The position numbers and the translations under genes are program-made. A stretch of DNA of 64,000 nt from Aspidapion aeneum (Eukaryota; Arthropoda; Insecta; Coleoptera; Brentidae). The notes below the pieces were generated by a model. The model saw only the letters and a list, made by a program, of their open reading frames with translations. It did not search any database and was not told the origin of the DNA. This document shows positions 12,621 to 24,440 of this stretch, in pieces. The stretch spans positions 4,913,477 to 4,977,476 of the forward strand of contig OY755045.1 of NCBI GenBank assembly GCA_963576565.1. Reading direction: 5' to 3'. Each line of letters opens with the position of its first letter. The first letter of the stretch is position 1.

Positions 12621-13149
12621 CTTATTTTAATTTGGAAAGTCAAAAATAAACACATTTTCTCCCTTATTAATTGATTTCTAACTAGGAATATTTTTCTTTA
12701 GCCTTTCCAAGTCCTGAGGTATTGGTCTTTTTTATTTTGATATATCAACATTTATTCTAATCTTATATTCTTTATGTTAATACCTTAGCCAAACCAGTTT
12801 CTGGCTACTCTTTGCCAACTTGGAGAAAAAACAACATTTTCTTTTCTTCCTTATTGATTTATTTGTAGATCTGTCTATTTTTCTTTAATCTTCAACGTCG
12901 TTCTTTGTTGCATAAACTGCTCATTCTTTGTTTTATTGCATGACTTTTGAATAGTGATGCAAGTAAAGATTCTGGTGATACTTCGCAGACGCCGCTGATG
13001 ACTGGATACCAATTAGATCTTCAACCATTTGTTCGTTCCTTTCTTTCTTCGTTTGCTTCTTCTTATTCACACACAAAAAGAAAACACTCGAAAAGGTATT
13101 TAGGATCAGAATGACAGTTGATAAAAACCGCAAAACATAAACGTCTTAA

Positions 13150-13184
13150 ACAAAGGGCTTATTAAAACAATAAACCCTTTGTAG
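13150..13184. other. Conserved hairpin of the composite element, copy C
   Basis: Third occurrence of the ACAAAGGGCTTATT / AATAAACCCTTTGT stem-loop. Confidence 0.65.
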
Positions 13185-13858
13185 AATACGCAGGGCGAAC
13201 GACACGACAACACACAAACAACACAAGAACGAGCGAAGATACCGGGAGCTCGTTACGCGAAATTTCACATACTCACGTGTTATACATATTGCAATCGTGT
13301 CTGTATGTCTGTGTGTCCAGTCCAGCTCCCAAACCGCGTAAACGAAACGAAAATCCTACCTATGGAGCTGAAGACCCACCAGCTTAATGAGTCTTTCGCT
13401 CCGAAAATAACGAAGAATTTCAAACCAAGCTTGGAAGTCAAACCACCTTGTTGTACTCTCGGCTCCTCCAACCCCTTGCAACAGTTGGAGCCACGGGTCG
13501 AAGGTCGGTGTCTGGAGACGGCCGACCCCTTTTCACCCCCCTACGAAGACGCATCCTGGAGGAGAGTTATCGTCCTTCCCTGTTGGAGAAACTGCCGGCG
13601 TTGTTTCCCCAGTGTTTCTGAGCACCATGCACACTACTTTTAGGGGCCTTTTATCGAGGGCGCATCTTGGCCATTGCTGGAAGAAGCGGTTCGGTTATTT
13701 TCTGCTGAAGTCCACCTCAGTGCCACCTCGAACCAAGCTCTCTTTAAGATTTCCTTTTATTCACATTCATTCACCACCAAAATTAGTCATAAAATATCGG
13801 TTTATCATTGATTGTTTTGGGGGAAAATAGCTGTTTATATAATTATAAAAAATATGGT

Positions 13859-13957
13859 GATGGCTCAATCCAACGGACACTCCACGATTAATGTTGTTGT
13901 TAATACAAGTATTGACAACAACATCAATCGTGGAATATCCGGTTAAGGCTCAGTTCA
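13859..13957. repeat. Short imperfect palindrome (about 95 bp)
   Basis: CCACGATTAATGTTGTTGTT is mirrored by AACAACATCAATCGTGG around a GTATTG-containing centre, and outer GGCTCAATCCAACGGA / TCCGGTTAAGGCTCAG pair weakly. It looks like a minimal inverted-repeat element. Confidence 0.6.
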
Positions 13958-14666
13958 GGGAAAAAAATATGTAAAACACTTACATGACGCGGCGTCGTCG
14001 TCGGGGGGCCGGAGGTTCCTGATCCTACCGCCATTTAGGTCCCATCCAAAACCGCCTTCTAATTAATGGACACCTAGAAAAAAACATATAATAATAACAT
14101 TTACTTTATAATTTTTCATAAAATAATTAATTTTTCTATTTGACAATATATTGTACCATATAAAACCAAGGATTTATCGAGACCTTACACTACAAAAAAA
14201 CTCAATTTATTTTTAATTCAATCAAAACAAAATGGCGACATTTTACGATAAAATGTAAACTGAGCATTTTGAAAACTTCGTAAAAATTGGAAATTAAAAA
14301 AAAATTATTTTAAGATTATTTTTTTTTAATATTTGATATTTTGAAATTTTTTTAAAAATTTTAAATGTAGGAAAATTTTTAAAAATTTGAAAATTAAAAA
14401 ACTAAAACAAAATTGCTTATCTGCTTGTCATTTGTGATAAAATTTAGGTTTATGATAATTTCGTAAAAATTAAAAATTGTTTGTTTTATAATATTTGATA
14501 CTTTAAAAAATTTTAAAATACCTCCAAAATAAAAAAAAATTAATACCGAATTGAGGTTTCTCCAACTTAAAAAAAAAATTGTATGTGTATCTAGTACGAC
14601 CTTGAGCCCTTCTGCAAAAAAAATATCCTCTTGTGTGATAAGTATTGTAATATTTATTTTAAATAT
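13958..14666. other. A/T-rich spacer
   Basis: A short GC-rich patch (13984-14035, with CGTCGTCGTCGG) is followed by A/T-rich sequence. I see no gene. The long minus frame crossing 14394-15095 runs out of a repeat and is discussed there. Confidence 0.4.
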
Positions 14667-15150
14667 TTTTTTATACGACTGTCTTATAAAATGGGGTTTT
14701 GCGCACGGAGAACACGATCTGAAAATGGCATTTTGCGCACGCTGTGTGCAAAACGTTTTGCACACGCTTATGTCATTTTTGCGCACGCCTATGTCATTTC
14801 TGCATACGGGTCTCCCGTCATTGTGATTTTTGTTGTTGTCACCCATCAATATAAGTTGGCTTAGTTCCGTAGCAACCGTCACTGCCCGTATGTTTTGTTG
14901 ACTAGATACGTCAAAAAATTGTTGAATTTTAAAATTTTGTTTGAAAAAATGTCGGAAATAAAAACAAGTTAAATTAAAATTTGATTTTTCTTTCTTTATT
15001 AGCAGTCGTATAAAAAATATTGTAAAAAACTCGTTTGAAAACCTCTTTGCACACTTCCTCGACTTGTAGACCTCGCCTTCGGCTCGGTCTACCAAACTGT
15101 CTCGATCGTGTGCAAAGAGTCGTTTTCAAACCTTGTTGTTTAAATAACTT
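14667..15150. repeat. Hairpin-rich dispersed repeat, copy 1
   Basis: One module is bounded by TTATACGACTG and CAGTCGTATAA and contains a perfect 20-bp palindrome around AAAACGTTTT plus many GCGCA/TGCGC motifs. The second module carries a GTAGACCGAGCC/GGCGAGGTCTAC hairpin bracketed by TTTGCACAC. The second copy (53991-55244) is inverted and split by an HpE insertion. An open frame of about 70 codons through the first module is kept in both copies with few changes, but has no recognised domain. Confidence 0.75.
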
Positions 15151-15638
15151 TTACACATATAAAAAATAAGTAGGTAAGTATTATAATGTGGGTAGATAGT
15201 GGTATAATACTGCGAAACTCAATAATTATTTTCTCATGCCAGCCAGCAAAAATCTATGTTTTTTCCTTAAAATGTTTTAACTTTATAAAGTATTTTCCGC
15301 ACGAAGAAAAATTCTACAACTCTCTTCAATAATCTTTCCAGTCTTGCTTACCTAATAACACATTTTCTAACGATTTTTTTTGCAAAAAAACCACACAATT
15401 AAAATAATTACGCGAAAATTTTGATTCGACTAACAGGTTCAGACAACTGCAACTGACGAAAAAAACTCTTATCAGTACATTCCAATCGCATTCCAAGGAC
15501 CCAATGGGACAAAATCAATAATTTTGAGCCAATCACAGCTCGCGAATTAATTCGTTACCAAAAAAAGAAATATTATAATGTTAAATTATAACATGAGCCA
15601 AACATCATTTAAAGAACGGCGTAATTTTTGATAATATA
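15151..15638. other. Non-coding spacer
   Basis: Mostly A/T-rich sequence; no conserved frame, RNA gene, or match to families in this window. Confidence 0.4.
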
Positions 15639-16245
15639 CAGGGTGTCCCAAATTCGGTGTTTTTTGGGGATTTCAGGTCTTTCTGGGAAGGATAGAAAAA
15701 ATCTTATCCCTAGTTGCCAGGATCCATTTTTAAGAAAAGCTTGAAGGTAAAAACGATCTGATATAGCAAGCCGTTTTTAACCTACAGGAGGTTATTTAAA
15801 AGTCTGCATTTTGAAAGGGGGCCTTTTACTTTTTTATTTATGAAAATTTCATTTCGGTGTAAATTACTTTTTTTTATAGGTTTTTGAGGAATCCATCCGT
15901 CAAATTCCTTCGAAAAAAACCCCCTGTAGCTTAAACACAGCTTGCTATATCCAATGATCTCTATAAACAGTGAAACCTCCTTTGTAAGCGGACACTCACG
16001 GTTTTGTCGATTTTGTCCGCTCATTGGAGGTGTCCGCTTATGAGAGAGAACTGCGAAATTTTAATATATATTTATTAACAATTTCCGCTGCTTGAGTTTT
16101 TCCTTCGTATATAATTCATTAGCTATATTAAGATGCGTTTTTTACCTTTAAGTTTCTTTTGAAAATCGATCCTTGCAGTTGGGGGGTCAGTTTTCCCCTA
16201 GAAATACCTAAAACCCCTAAAAAACATCGAATTTGGGACACCCTA
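15639..16245. mobile_element. TIR element CAGGGTGTCCC (TA target)
   Basis: The left end CAGGGTGTCCCAAATTCGGT is mirrored at the right (ACATCGAATTTGGGACACCC), with TA at both borders. A second CAGGGTGTTTCAAATTAGGG end starts immediately to the right (16248), so two elements or a rearranged one abut. Inside, CAGTGAAACCTCCTTTGTAA (15969) resembles a pogo-type end, with TAAGCGGACAC/GTGTCCGCTTA inverted repeats. Confidence 0.7.
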
Positions 16246-16631
16246 TACAGGGTGTTTCAAATTAGGGATTTTTGGGAGTTTTTAGGTACTACCAGGTCAA
16301 AAAAAGTAACTGACGCGAGCGATGCTCGATTTTCAAGAGAAGTTAATGTTTGTGAAAAGTCTGCATTTTGGCAGAGGCATCGAAGAAATAACATATGCAG
16401 AGGTCTATAACTTTTTATTTATGGAAATTTGATTTAGGCATACATTGCTTTTTTATTGATATTTTTAGAAAGAATCTAACTGTCAAATTAAATTTCGTCT
16501 GTCACTTTTACTTTTCGCGATATTAAATAAAAATGATATTTCTTTATGGAATGACCCCTTTTATTTATATTATTTGTATTTTTTATATTTTTTGTTTTTA
16601 TTAAATAAAATAAATAAATCAATGACAGATC

Positions 16632-17033
16632 TGACACCTTCCTAGCTAGCCTATTATTACACTTCAAGTGAAGCCATGATAATATATCGACCTTGAAAAC
16701 AGTTTTTTGTAAATATCTCAGAAACTAAAGCTCCTACGAAGTTTTTGGTTATTTGGTATTGATACGATGCTTCGTTAAAAAGATAGCATTTTTAAAAAAT
16801 TTTAATTGTCAAAAAACTGTCATTAGCATTAATGGATTTTTATCAAAATCTAACCAGCTCGTGAGAGTGTCAAACACTATTTTACCTAAAATTTTTATTA
16901 AAATAGGATCAGCGGTTTAGGAGCTATCGTGTTGCGGACAGATATAATATACACACACACACACACACAGAGACAGACATAACGTTGAAAATAATACCTT
17001 CTGTAGCCATTGCTACGCGGGTAGGAGGGTAAA
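16632..17033 (+). repeat. ACCTTCCTAG dispersed repeat, copy 1
   Basis: Starts near ACCTTCCTAGCTAGCCTA and ends GCTACGCGGGTAGGAGGGTA; the two ends are loosely inverted. It contains GGATCAGCGGTTTAGGAGCT followed by a (CA)n and GACAGACA tract. Other copies lie at 44091-44425 and 48312-48752. It is non-coding and non-autonomous. Confidence 0.75.
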
Positions 17034-17242
17034 AATTAATCAGTAACAAAAGGGTAATAAGAAAATAAAAATACAAACAAAATTAAAAAATAATATATTG
17101 AGTGTGAGACATCATTTTAAAGGAAATTTCACGCTGATCTCAAAATTCAAATAAATACAGGTTCATTCCATATGAAAAACACCAACTTTATGTGATATCT
17201 TAAAAACTAAAATTTAATTTGACAGTTGGATTCTTTATAAAA

Positions 17243-17962
17243 TACTCTGCCAATTTATGGGCACTTAAGCTCACACTAGATACTATATTTATAGTCTACG
17301 TGTGAGCTAATATAACTAAAAACTGAAATATATTTTATTCAACTCTAGACTCAATTACCTGTCGTTTGATACTACACAAGCCATGTTATTACTTAAACTC
17401 AAATTTGTGAAATCTACCCCCACTTTAAAAAAAAAACTAAAATGTATTTTGTTTAACTCCAGACTCAATTACCTTTCGTTTGATATACACATGCCATATT
17501 TTCACATAAATTCAAATTTTTGAAATTTACCCCCACCCTTTTTTTGTTAAATAAACTAAAATGTATTTTGTTTAACTCCAGACTCAATTACCTTTCGTTT
17601 GATATCACACAAGCCATATTTTTACATAAACTTAATTTTTGAAATCTACCCCCACCCTTTTATTTGGCTTGTGTTTGGTGGATTTTGTTCATTTTTAAAT
17701 GGGACCATCTCGAGCCAAAACCCAGCTTAGGTACCAAATTTCATTAGAATCGGGCTAGCGGTTTTTGAGTTATGCGCGTTGGTCGTTACAGACAGACATA
17801 CAGACAGACAGACAGACAGACAAACACAACAAAAAAGTTTCAAAATCATCTGAAACGCAAAGATATATAAAAAATTTTGAAATCGGAGCAACTTTTTTTT
17901 TCTCGAAAAAATTAGGATCACTATAGCTCACACTACTATAGTATAGTATATGTGTGAGCTAA
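17243..17962 (+). mobile_element. HpE element 2
   Basis: Complete, with both hairpins, three internal units and a short ACAG tract. Only 12 bp separate it from element 3 in the same orientation. Confidence 0.85.
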
Positions 17963-17974
17963 AATCTATAAAAA

Positions 17975-18548
17975 TACTCTGCCAATCTATGGGCACCTAA
18001 GCTCACACTAGGTACTATAGTTATAGTGTGAGCTAATATAATCAAAAACTGAAATATATTTTATTCAACTCCAGACTCAATTACCTTTCGTTTGATACCA
18101 CACAAGCCATGTTTTGACTTAAACTCAAATTTTTTTAATCTACCCCCCACCCTTTTGAAAAAAACTAAAATGTATTTTGTTTAACTCCAGACTCAATTAC
18201 CTTTCATTTGATATCACACACGCCATATTTTCACTTAAACTCTAATTTTTGACATCTACCCCCACCCTTTTTAAAAAAATAAACTAAAATTCATTTTTTT
18301 TAACTCCAGACTTAATTACCTTTCGTTTGATATCACACACGCCATATTTTCACATAAACTCTAATTTTTGGAATCTACCCCCACCCTTTTATTTGGCTTG
18401 CGTTCGGTGGATTTTGTTCATTTTTAAATGGGACCATCACGGCCCAAGACCCAACTTAGGTACCAAATTTCATTAAAATCGGACAAGCGGTTTTTGAGTT
18501 ATGCGGGTTGGTCGTTACAGACAGACATACAGACAGACATACAGACAT

Positions 18549-18595
<47 letters not shown>

Positions 18596-18730
18596 GCAAA
18601 ACAAAAAAGTTTCAAAATCATCTGAAACGCAAAGATATATAAAAATTTTTGAAATCGGAGCAACTTTTTTTTTCTCGAAAAAATTAGGATCACCATAGCT
18701 CACACTACTTATAGTAGTAGTGTGAGCTAA
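17975..18730 (+). mobile_element. HpE element 3
   Basis: Complete. The loop of the 3' hairpin differs (ACTTATAGTAGTAGT) while the AGCTCACAC arms are preserved. Its ACAG tract has ATACAG variants. Confidence 0.85.
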
Positions 18731-18935
18731 TAAATTTACGTCAAGCTACAGGGCGATTTTAAAAAGTTTACATTTAGAGAGAGGAGCCTTTTTTTGTCAT
18801 ACCCTGTAATTTTTATTATACGGAGGATTTTTGATAATATGTATTGTAAATTTAACCAACCTTTTATATTTTGCTAATTTTAAAAGATATTTCAATTATG
18901 CAAAAAGCTGTTCATGGCAAGTTATTTTGTTAATT

Positions 18936-19674
18936 TTAGCTCACACTACTACTATACTATAGTAGTGTGAGCTATGGTGATCCTAATTTTTTCGAGAAAA
19001 AAAAAGTTGCTCCGATTTCAAAAAATTTTATATTATATCTTTGCGTTTCAGATGATTTTGAAACTTTTTTGTCTTGCTGTCTGTCTGTCTGTCTGTATGT
19101 CTGTCTGTCTGTCTGTATGTCTGTCTGTAACGACCAACCCGCATAACTCAAAAACCGCTTGTCCGATTTAAATGAAATTTGGTACCTAGGCTGAGTCTTG
19201 GGCCGTGGTGGTCCCATTAAAAAATGAACGAAATCCAACAAACGCAAGTCACATGAAAGGGTGGGGGTAGATTTCAAAAATGAGAGTTTATGTGAAAATA
19301 TGGCGTGTGTGATATCAAACGAAAGGTAATTAAGTCTGGAGTTAAACAAAAGGAATTTTAAGTTATTAAAAAAAAAGGGTGGGGGTAGATGTCAAAAATT
19401 AGAGTTTAAGTGAAAATATGGCGTGTATGATATCAAACAAAAGGTAAATGAGTCTGGAGTTAAACAAAATACATTTTACTTTTTTAAAAAAGGGTGGGGG
19501 TAGATTTTAAAAATTAGAGTTTAAGGCAAAACATGGCTTGTGTGGTATCAAACGAAAGGTAATTGAGTCTGGAGTTGCATAAAATATATTTCAGTTTTTA
19601 GTTATATTAGCTCACACGTACACTGTAACTACAGTACTTAGTGTGAGCTTAGGTGCCCATAGATTGGCAGAGTA
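18936..19674 (-). mobile_element. HpE element 4
   Basis: Complete, inverted relative to elements 2 and 3, with three internal units. Confidence 0.85.
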
Positions 19675-19811
19675 TTTTTAAAGATTGTGTAGTTTTTCAT
19701 ATACATCATTTATGGGAAAAAAATATCATAAGGACGTAATTTTTTTTGTTTAAAGTAAAAATAAGGGCAAAACTTATTTTTTCAAAAAGCAGTGAAAACA
19801 GGCGCATTTTT

Positions 19812-20534
19812 TTAGCTCACACATATACTATACTATAGTAGTGTGAGCTATGGTGATCCTAATTTTTTCGAGAAAAAAAAAGTTGCTCCGATTTCAAAAA
19901 TTTTTATATATCTTTGCGTTTCAGATGATTTTGAAACTTTTTTGTTGCGCCGTCTGTCTGTCTGTCTGTCTGTATGTCTGTCTGTAACGACCAACGCGCA
20001 TAACTCAAAAACCGCTTGGCCGATTTTAATGAAATTTGGTACTTAGGCTGGGTCTTGGGTCGAGATGGTCCCATTTAAAAATGAACAAAATCCACCGAGC
20101 ACAAACCAAATAAAAGGGTGGGGGTAGATTTCAAAAATTAGAGTTTATGTGGAAATATGGCGTGTGTGATATCAAACGAAAGGTAATTGAGTCTGCAGTT
20201 AAACAAAACACATTTTAATTTATTTAAACAAAAGGGTGGGGGTATATTTTAAAAATTAGAGTTTAAGTGAAAATATGGCGTGTGTGATATCAAACGAAAG
20301 GTAATTGTGTCCGGAGTTTAACAAAATACATTTTAGTTTTTGTTTTTTTAAGGGTGGGGGTAGATTTCAAAAATTTGAGTTTAAGTCAAAACATGGCTTG
20401 TGTGGTATCAAACAAAAGGTAATTTAGTCTGGAGTTGAATAAAATATATTTCAGTTTTTAGTTATATTAGCTCACACGTACACTATAACTATAGTAGCTA
20501 GTGTGAGCTTAGGGGCCCATATATTGGCAGAATA
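19812..20534 (-). mobile_element. HpE element 5
   Basis: Complete. The outer 5' terminus reads GAATA on the plus strand where the other copies have GAGTA. Confidence 0.85.
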
Positions 20535-20831
20535 TTTTAAAAAGCAGCTATTTAAAGGTAGTTTTTTAGTTAAAAAAAGATCTATACTACATTTTTCAAA
20601 ATTTTCATAAAAAAACTTTACTGTCAAAAAAAGTATTGATAGCAGTTAAAAACTGCTTCGTCCCAAAAACAACTTTCAAAATACAATAATTTACAAAGGA
20701 TGCAACCCATAACCACTTTAAATTGCGAAAGAGATGTAAATTACTCTAAATTTGTTTTTTGACAAAAATATTCAAAAACAAAATTTTTTTGATTTTGTGC
20801 AGGCGGTTTTGTACGTCTTTCTTTTAAAAAG

Positions 20832-21365
20832 GAGTAGGGGACAACTTGACGTTAGCGATGCGCCACCGCCGATTCGCCGCCGGGACAATTATTCGCCGTG
20901 GGAATTTTTGTTTAATTTTAATTTTAATCCAACTTAACTTATTTTTTCTTAATCATAGCTCCCCTGTCCTCTTGTTTGAAGATCAAAATCTGTCTTAAAC
21001 CCTTGGAGTAAGAAAATTTTTCTTACTCTGAGGTTAAACCCAACCTTGGTCAATTGATCGCAAACATATCCTACACCGGTAGAGATACCAAAATTTTGCA
21101 AAAAAAATGTACCCACAAAAAAAATTGTTTAAAAAAAAAGCTTTTTCATAGAAATTTTGAAAAAAGACTTTTTAGAAAAAAAATACTTTTGAAAATAATA
21201 TCTTTTTTAAAAAGTTCTTCCAAAAACTAATTAAAAATATGTTTGCTGTATGAAAAAAAAATTGCAATCTTAAACTTCGTCGGCGGCAAATTTTCCCCGC
21301 GGCGAATCGACCCGCTGCGAATTGTCCCCGCGACATATCGGCCGCGGCAAATTGTCTCACCCCCC
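20832..21365. mobile_element. hAT-like element with GGCGAATTGTCC-type repeats
   Basis: Flanked by an 8-bp direct repeat TTAAAAAG (20824-20831 and 21366-21373). Both ends are related inverted sequences (GGGGACAACTTG and its mirrored CAAATTGTCTCACCCC). Each end carries several variants of GCGGCGAATTGTCCC. No transposase is seen. Confidence 0.75.
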
Positions 21366-21543
21366 TTAAAAAGTACTAACGACCTAAAAAAAGTTCATAG
21401 AACTTAATAACAAAAGAAAACGATATAATCTGATAACAAAGAAAGCACATTCAGCACCACCCAACGAATTGCTACCTTATGCTTTGCAAAAAATACATTT
21501 TACTCCTAACTTCTCGTTTTTTTTTAATAGGGTAAGAAAACCA

Positions 21544-22075
21544 AACAGCTGAAATCAAGAGACGAGTAAAAATGGCCTGGGCAGCATTCGGTAAATTAAG
21601 CTACATATTAAGAAATAAAAAATACCCTCAGTACCTCAAAACGAAAATGTATAACCAATGTATCCTTCCTGTACTTTCCTATGGTTCCCAGACCTGGCAC
21701 TTGCAAAATCGAACATGAATAAGGTAACAAAAGTCCAAAGACACATGTAAAGCTAACAGATAGAAAAAGGAATGAATGGATAAGAAATAAAACAAAAGTA
21801 AGGGATGTCAGAGGAAAAGTAGCAAAAAATAAATGGAAATTTGCCGGTCATAATATCAGACAGAAAGACGATCGATGAAACAAATGTATTGTAAACTGGA
21901 GACGTTGGGAAAATAAAAGAAGTAGGGGAAAACCCCAAATGAGATGAGCGGCCGATTTGAAGAAACACGCGGGAACTAGATGGATGAACACGGCGAGAGA
22001 CAGAGAAGAGTGAAAGATATTGGGGGAGGCCTATGTCCAAAGATGGATCGAAGAAGGCTAAATAGATATATTATG
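21544..22075 (+). pseudogene. Non-LTR retrotransposon 3' coding fragment
   Basis: Translation from about 21570 gives MAWAAFGKLSYIL...CILPVLSYGSQTW, the region C-terminal to the reverse transcriptase in many insect LINE polyproteins. Further on, other frames give FAGHNIRQKDDR, NWRRWENKR, and a final GEAYVQRWIEEG-like tail. Stops and frameshifts break it, starting with a TGA after LQNRT. It is 5'-truncated and dead. The clade is not assignable from this fragment. Confidence 0.8.
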
Positions 22076-22085
22076 TGTTAGAATA

Positions 22086-23142
22086 CAGTGCAGACTCGAT
22101 AATCCGAACTAATAAAAACCAAGGCCATTCGGATTAGCAAATAATTCAGATTACCGAAGCAGTTTTTTTATTAAAATTTTTATTATGAAACGCGTTTTTT
22201 CCTGCAACATTTTCCAGTAGAGCAGATTCGTCTGCGTTGTATATTTGAGTAGCCACAAGATTCAATTGCCTTATTCTTTAAATGTAGTCAAGAAAGGATT
22301 GACGACACTTTGATCATTGGATAGTTTTTCGCCGCTGACTTTTAAAGCACGAAGACTATGCCTTTTTCGAAAGTTACAAATCCACCCCCTGCTAGCTCTA
22401 AAATTATCATTTCCATATGTTTCGGTAACAAACTGTCTTGTTTTAGCAGATAAAATTTCATAGGAAATTGAGACATGCCTCGCTCTTTGTCTACAAAACC
22501 ATGCATACAAACGAGTTTCCATTTCACGATATTCAGCTTTTCGTAAAGTTTTTCTGCGCCTTGGGCCAGAATCACATTGACCAATAAACCAAAAAAAATA
22601 CACAATTGTACAAAGAAAACCACTAAAATCGATTTAAAATTAATCCTACCTGTCGATTTTAGGCTTTTTCTTTTTTATGTCACAGATTGTAGATCTTCCA
22701 ACCCCATACTCAGCGGCCAACACTTTTCCACTTTCTCCCTTGTTAAGTCTTTCAATAATGTCTTGTGTTTTCTTTTAGGGGGCATTTTTATTTAATTATA
22801 TTAAAATAAAAACCCACTTATAGTACCTAAAATGGCATTACAAACATCCCATGTAACAAGCAAAGCATGTGAATATCACTACTCAAAACCGTACAAAAGC
22901 AGTGAAAGAAAATGCTGCACAACTGTTTAATGTCAATCCGAGATATAAACAAAAGGGTAATTGGGGGAATCCCTGAAAATCTAGTCATAATTTCTATAGG
23001 AAATAGGCCTAAAAGTACAGGTTCGGATTATCGAAGTACTATGAAATTCGGATTAACAGAGTACCCAATGTATTGAAAATGCTTGTTCGGACTACTGAAG
23101 AATTCGGATTATCGAATGTTCGGATTATCGAGTCTGCACTCT
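22086..23142 (-). mobile_element. Pogo/Tigger-type DNA transposon relic
   Basis: The left end CAGTGCAGACTCGATAATCC is mirrored by GGATTATCGAGTCTGCACT on the right, with TA at 22084-22085 and 23143-23144. Additional ATTCGGATTA motifs line both subterminal zones. At 1057 bp it is shorter than a full Tigger and carries only the N-terminal part of a transposase. Confidence 0.85.
22271..22785 (-). pseudogene. Tigger/Jerky-like transposase N-terminal fragment
   Basis: The minus strand begins MPPKRKHKT at 22785, continues after a frameshift as GESGKVLAAEYGVGRSTICD, an N-terminal CENP-B-type helix-turn-helix, then resumes at 22603 with a 110-codon frame containing YREMETRLYAWF, RHVSISYEIL and ASRGWICNFRKRHSL, the second CENP-B-type DNA-binding domain. 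In the family these domains bind the terminal repeats. The DDE catalytic domain is absent and the frame ends near 22271. It lies wholly inside the TIRs of 22086-23142, so it is a relic, not a domesticated gene. Confidence 0.8.
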
Positions 23143-23240
23143 TATTTTAGCAATTTTAATCAAAAAATTCTCCTCACTATTGAGGAATAAATGTTATCAA
23201 TAATTGATAAAAAAGAGATGTTTTAACACCCTGTAAGATT

Positions 23241-23384
23241 TTAGCTCACACTACTACTATACTATAGTAGTGTGAGCTATAGTGATCCTAATTTTTTCGA
23301 GAAAAAAAAAAAAAGTTGCTCCGATTTCAAAAATTTTTATATATCTTTGCGTTTCAGATGATTTTGAAACTTTTTTGTTGCGCC

Positions 23385-23422
<38 letters not shown>

Positions 23423-24217
23423 ATGTCTGTCTGTCTGTATGTCTGTAACGACCAACGCGCATAACTCAAAAACCGCTTGGCCGATTTTAATGAAATTTGG
23501 TACCTAGGCTGGGTCTTGGGTCGAGATGGTCCCATTTAAAAATGAACAAAATACACCAAGCATAAGCCAAATAAGAGGGTGGGGGTAGATTTCAAAAATT
23601 AGAGTTTATGTGAAAATATGGCGTGTGTGATATCTAACGAAAGGTAATTGAGTCTGGAGTTAAACAAAATTAATTTTAGTTTAAAAATAAGGGTGGGGGT
23701 AGATTAAAAAAATTAGAGATTAAGTGAAAATATGGCGTGTGTGATATCAAACGAAAGGTAATTGAGTCTGGAGTTAAACAAAATTAATTTTAGTTTTAAA
23801 AAAACGGTGGGGGTAGATTTAAAAAATTAGAGATTAAGTGAAAATATGGCGTGTGTGATATCAAACGAAAGGTAATTGGGTCTGGAGTTAAACAAAACAT
23901 ATTTTAGTTTTTTTAACAAAGGGTGGGGGTAGATTTTAAAAATTAGAGTTTAACTTAAAACATGGCTTGTGTGGTATCAAACGATAGGTAATTGAGTTTG
24001 GAGTTGAATAAAATATATTTAATTTTTTAGTTATATTAGCTCATCCGTACTCTACATCTATAGAACCTAGTGTGAGCTTAAACTCCATATCATAATTTTT
24101 GAGATAACTTTTTGACAGTTATCAGCTGTTTACCATAACAAATAGCATAGGCCAATGAAAAAAAGTTGTCTCAAAAATAATGATATAGGGTGTAGGTGCC
24201 CATATATTGGCAGAGTA
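23241..24217 (-). mobile_element. HpE element 6 (four units, interrupted by a MITE)
   Basis: Carries four 115-bp units rather than three. Its 5' hairpin is decayed (AGCTCATCC in place of AGCTCACAC), and a 112-bp MITE sits between that hairpin and the terminal GGGCACCTA segment. Confidence 0.85.
24081..24192. mobile_element. MITE ATATCATAATTTTTGAG, copy 1
   Basis: 112 bp with imperfect inverted ends (CATATCATAATTTTTGAG and CTCAAAAATAATGATATAG), flanked by TA, inserted in HpE element 6. The second copy is at 53832-53953. Confidence 0.75.
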
Positions 24218-24291
24218 TTTTTTTTTCGGGAAGTTGAGCATATAGCATTCAAAGTGGGAACAAGAAAGCGAATTCGTTCGATCGTGCTTGC

Positions 24292-24440
24292 CAGTGGCGT
24301 ATATGTAAAAAAATTTCGGGGGGGGGGGGGTCGGTTCGGTTCATTCATTCGGGGGGGGGCGAACAGTTTCGGGGCGAGACCCCATAAAAACCTTAGCTTC
24401 GGGGGGGGGGGGGGGGGGGCCGGGCCTTAAATACGCCACT
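24292..24440. mobile_element. hAT-like MITE CAGTGGCGTATA with poly-G runs
   Basis: Starts CAGTGGCGTATATGTAAAAA, ends TAAATACGCCACT, and contains several G-runs of 9-18 bases plus TTTCGGGGCGAGACCCC. It is the same family as 63744-63925. No clean 8-bp duplication remains. Confidence 0.65.

Larger units (their letters stand above)
9920..13770. mobile_element. Long-inverted-repeat composite element, copy C (longest)
   Basis: The left arm is about 9925-10310 and the right arm about 13315-13745. It has the same internal order as copy B, but the minisatellite and palindromic satellite are greatly expanded, making it about 3.9 kb. The hairpin is at 13150-13184. Right-arm text (GCCGACCCC, AGACGCATCCTGGAGGAGAG, GTTTCCCCAGTGTTTC) mirrors the left arm. 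No coding sequence is seen. Confidence 0.75.

Noticed and set aside
22271..22785. Domesticated CENP-B-like gene
   Set aside because: Frameshifted, lacks the catalytic region, and sits between intact pogo-type TIRs with TA borders.
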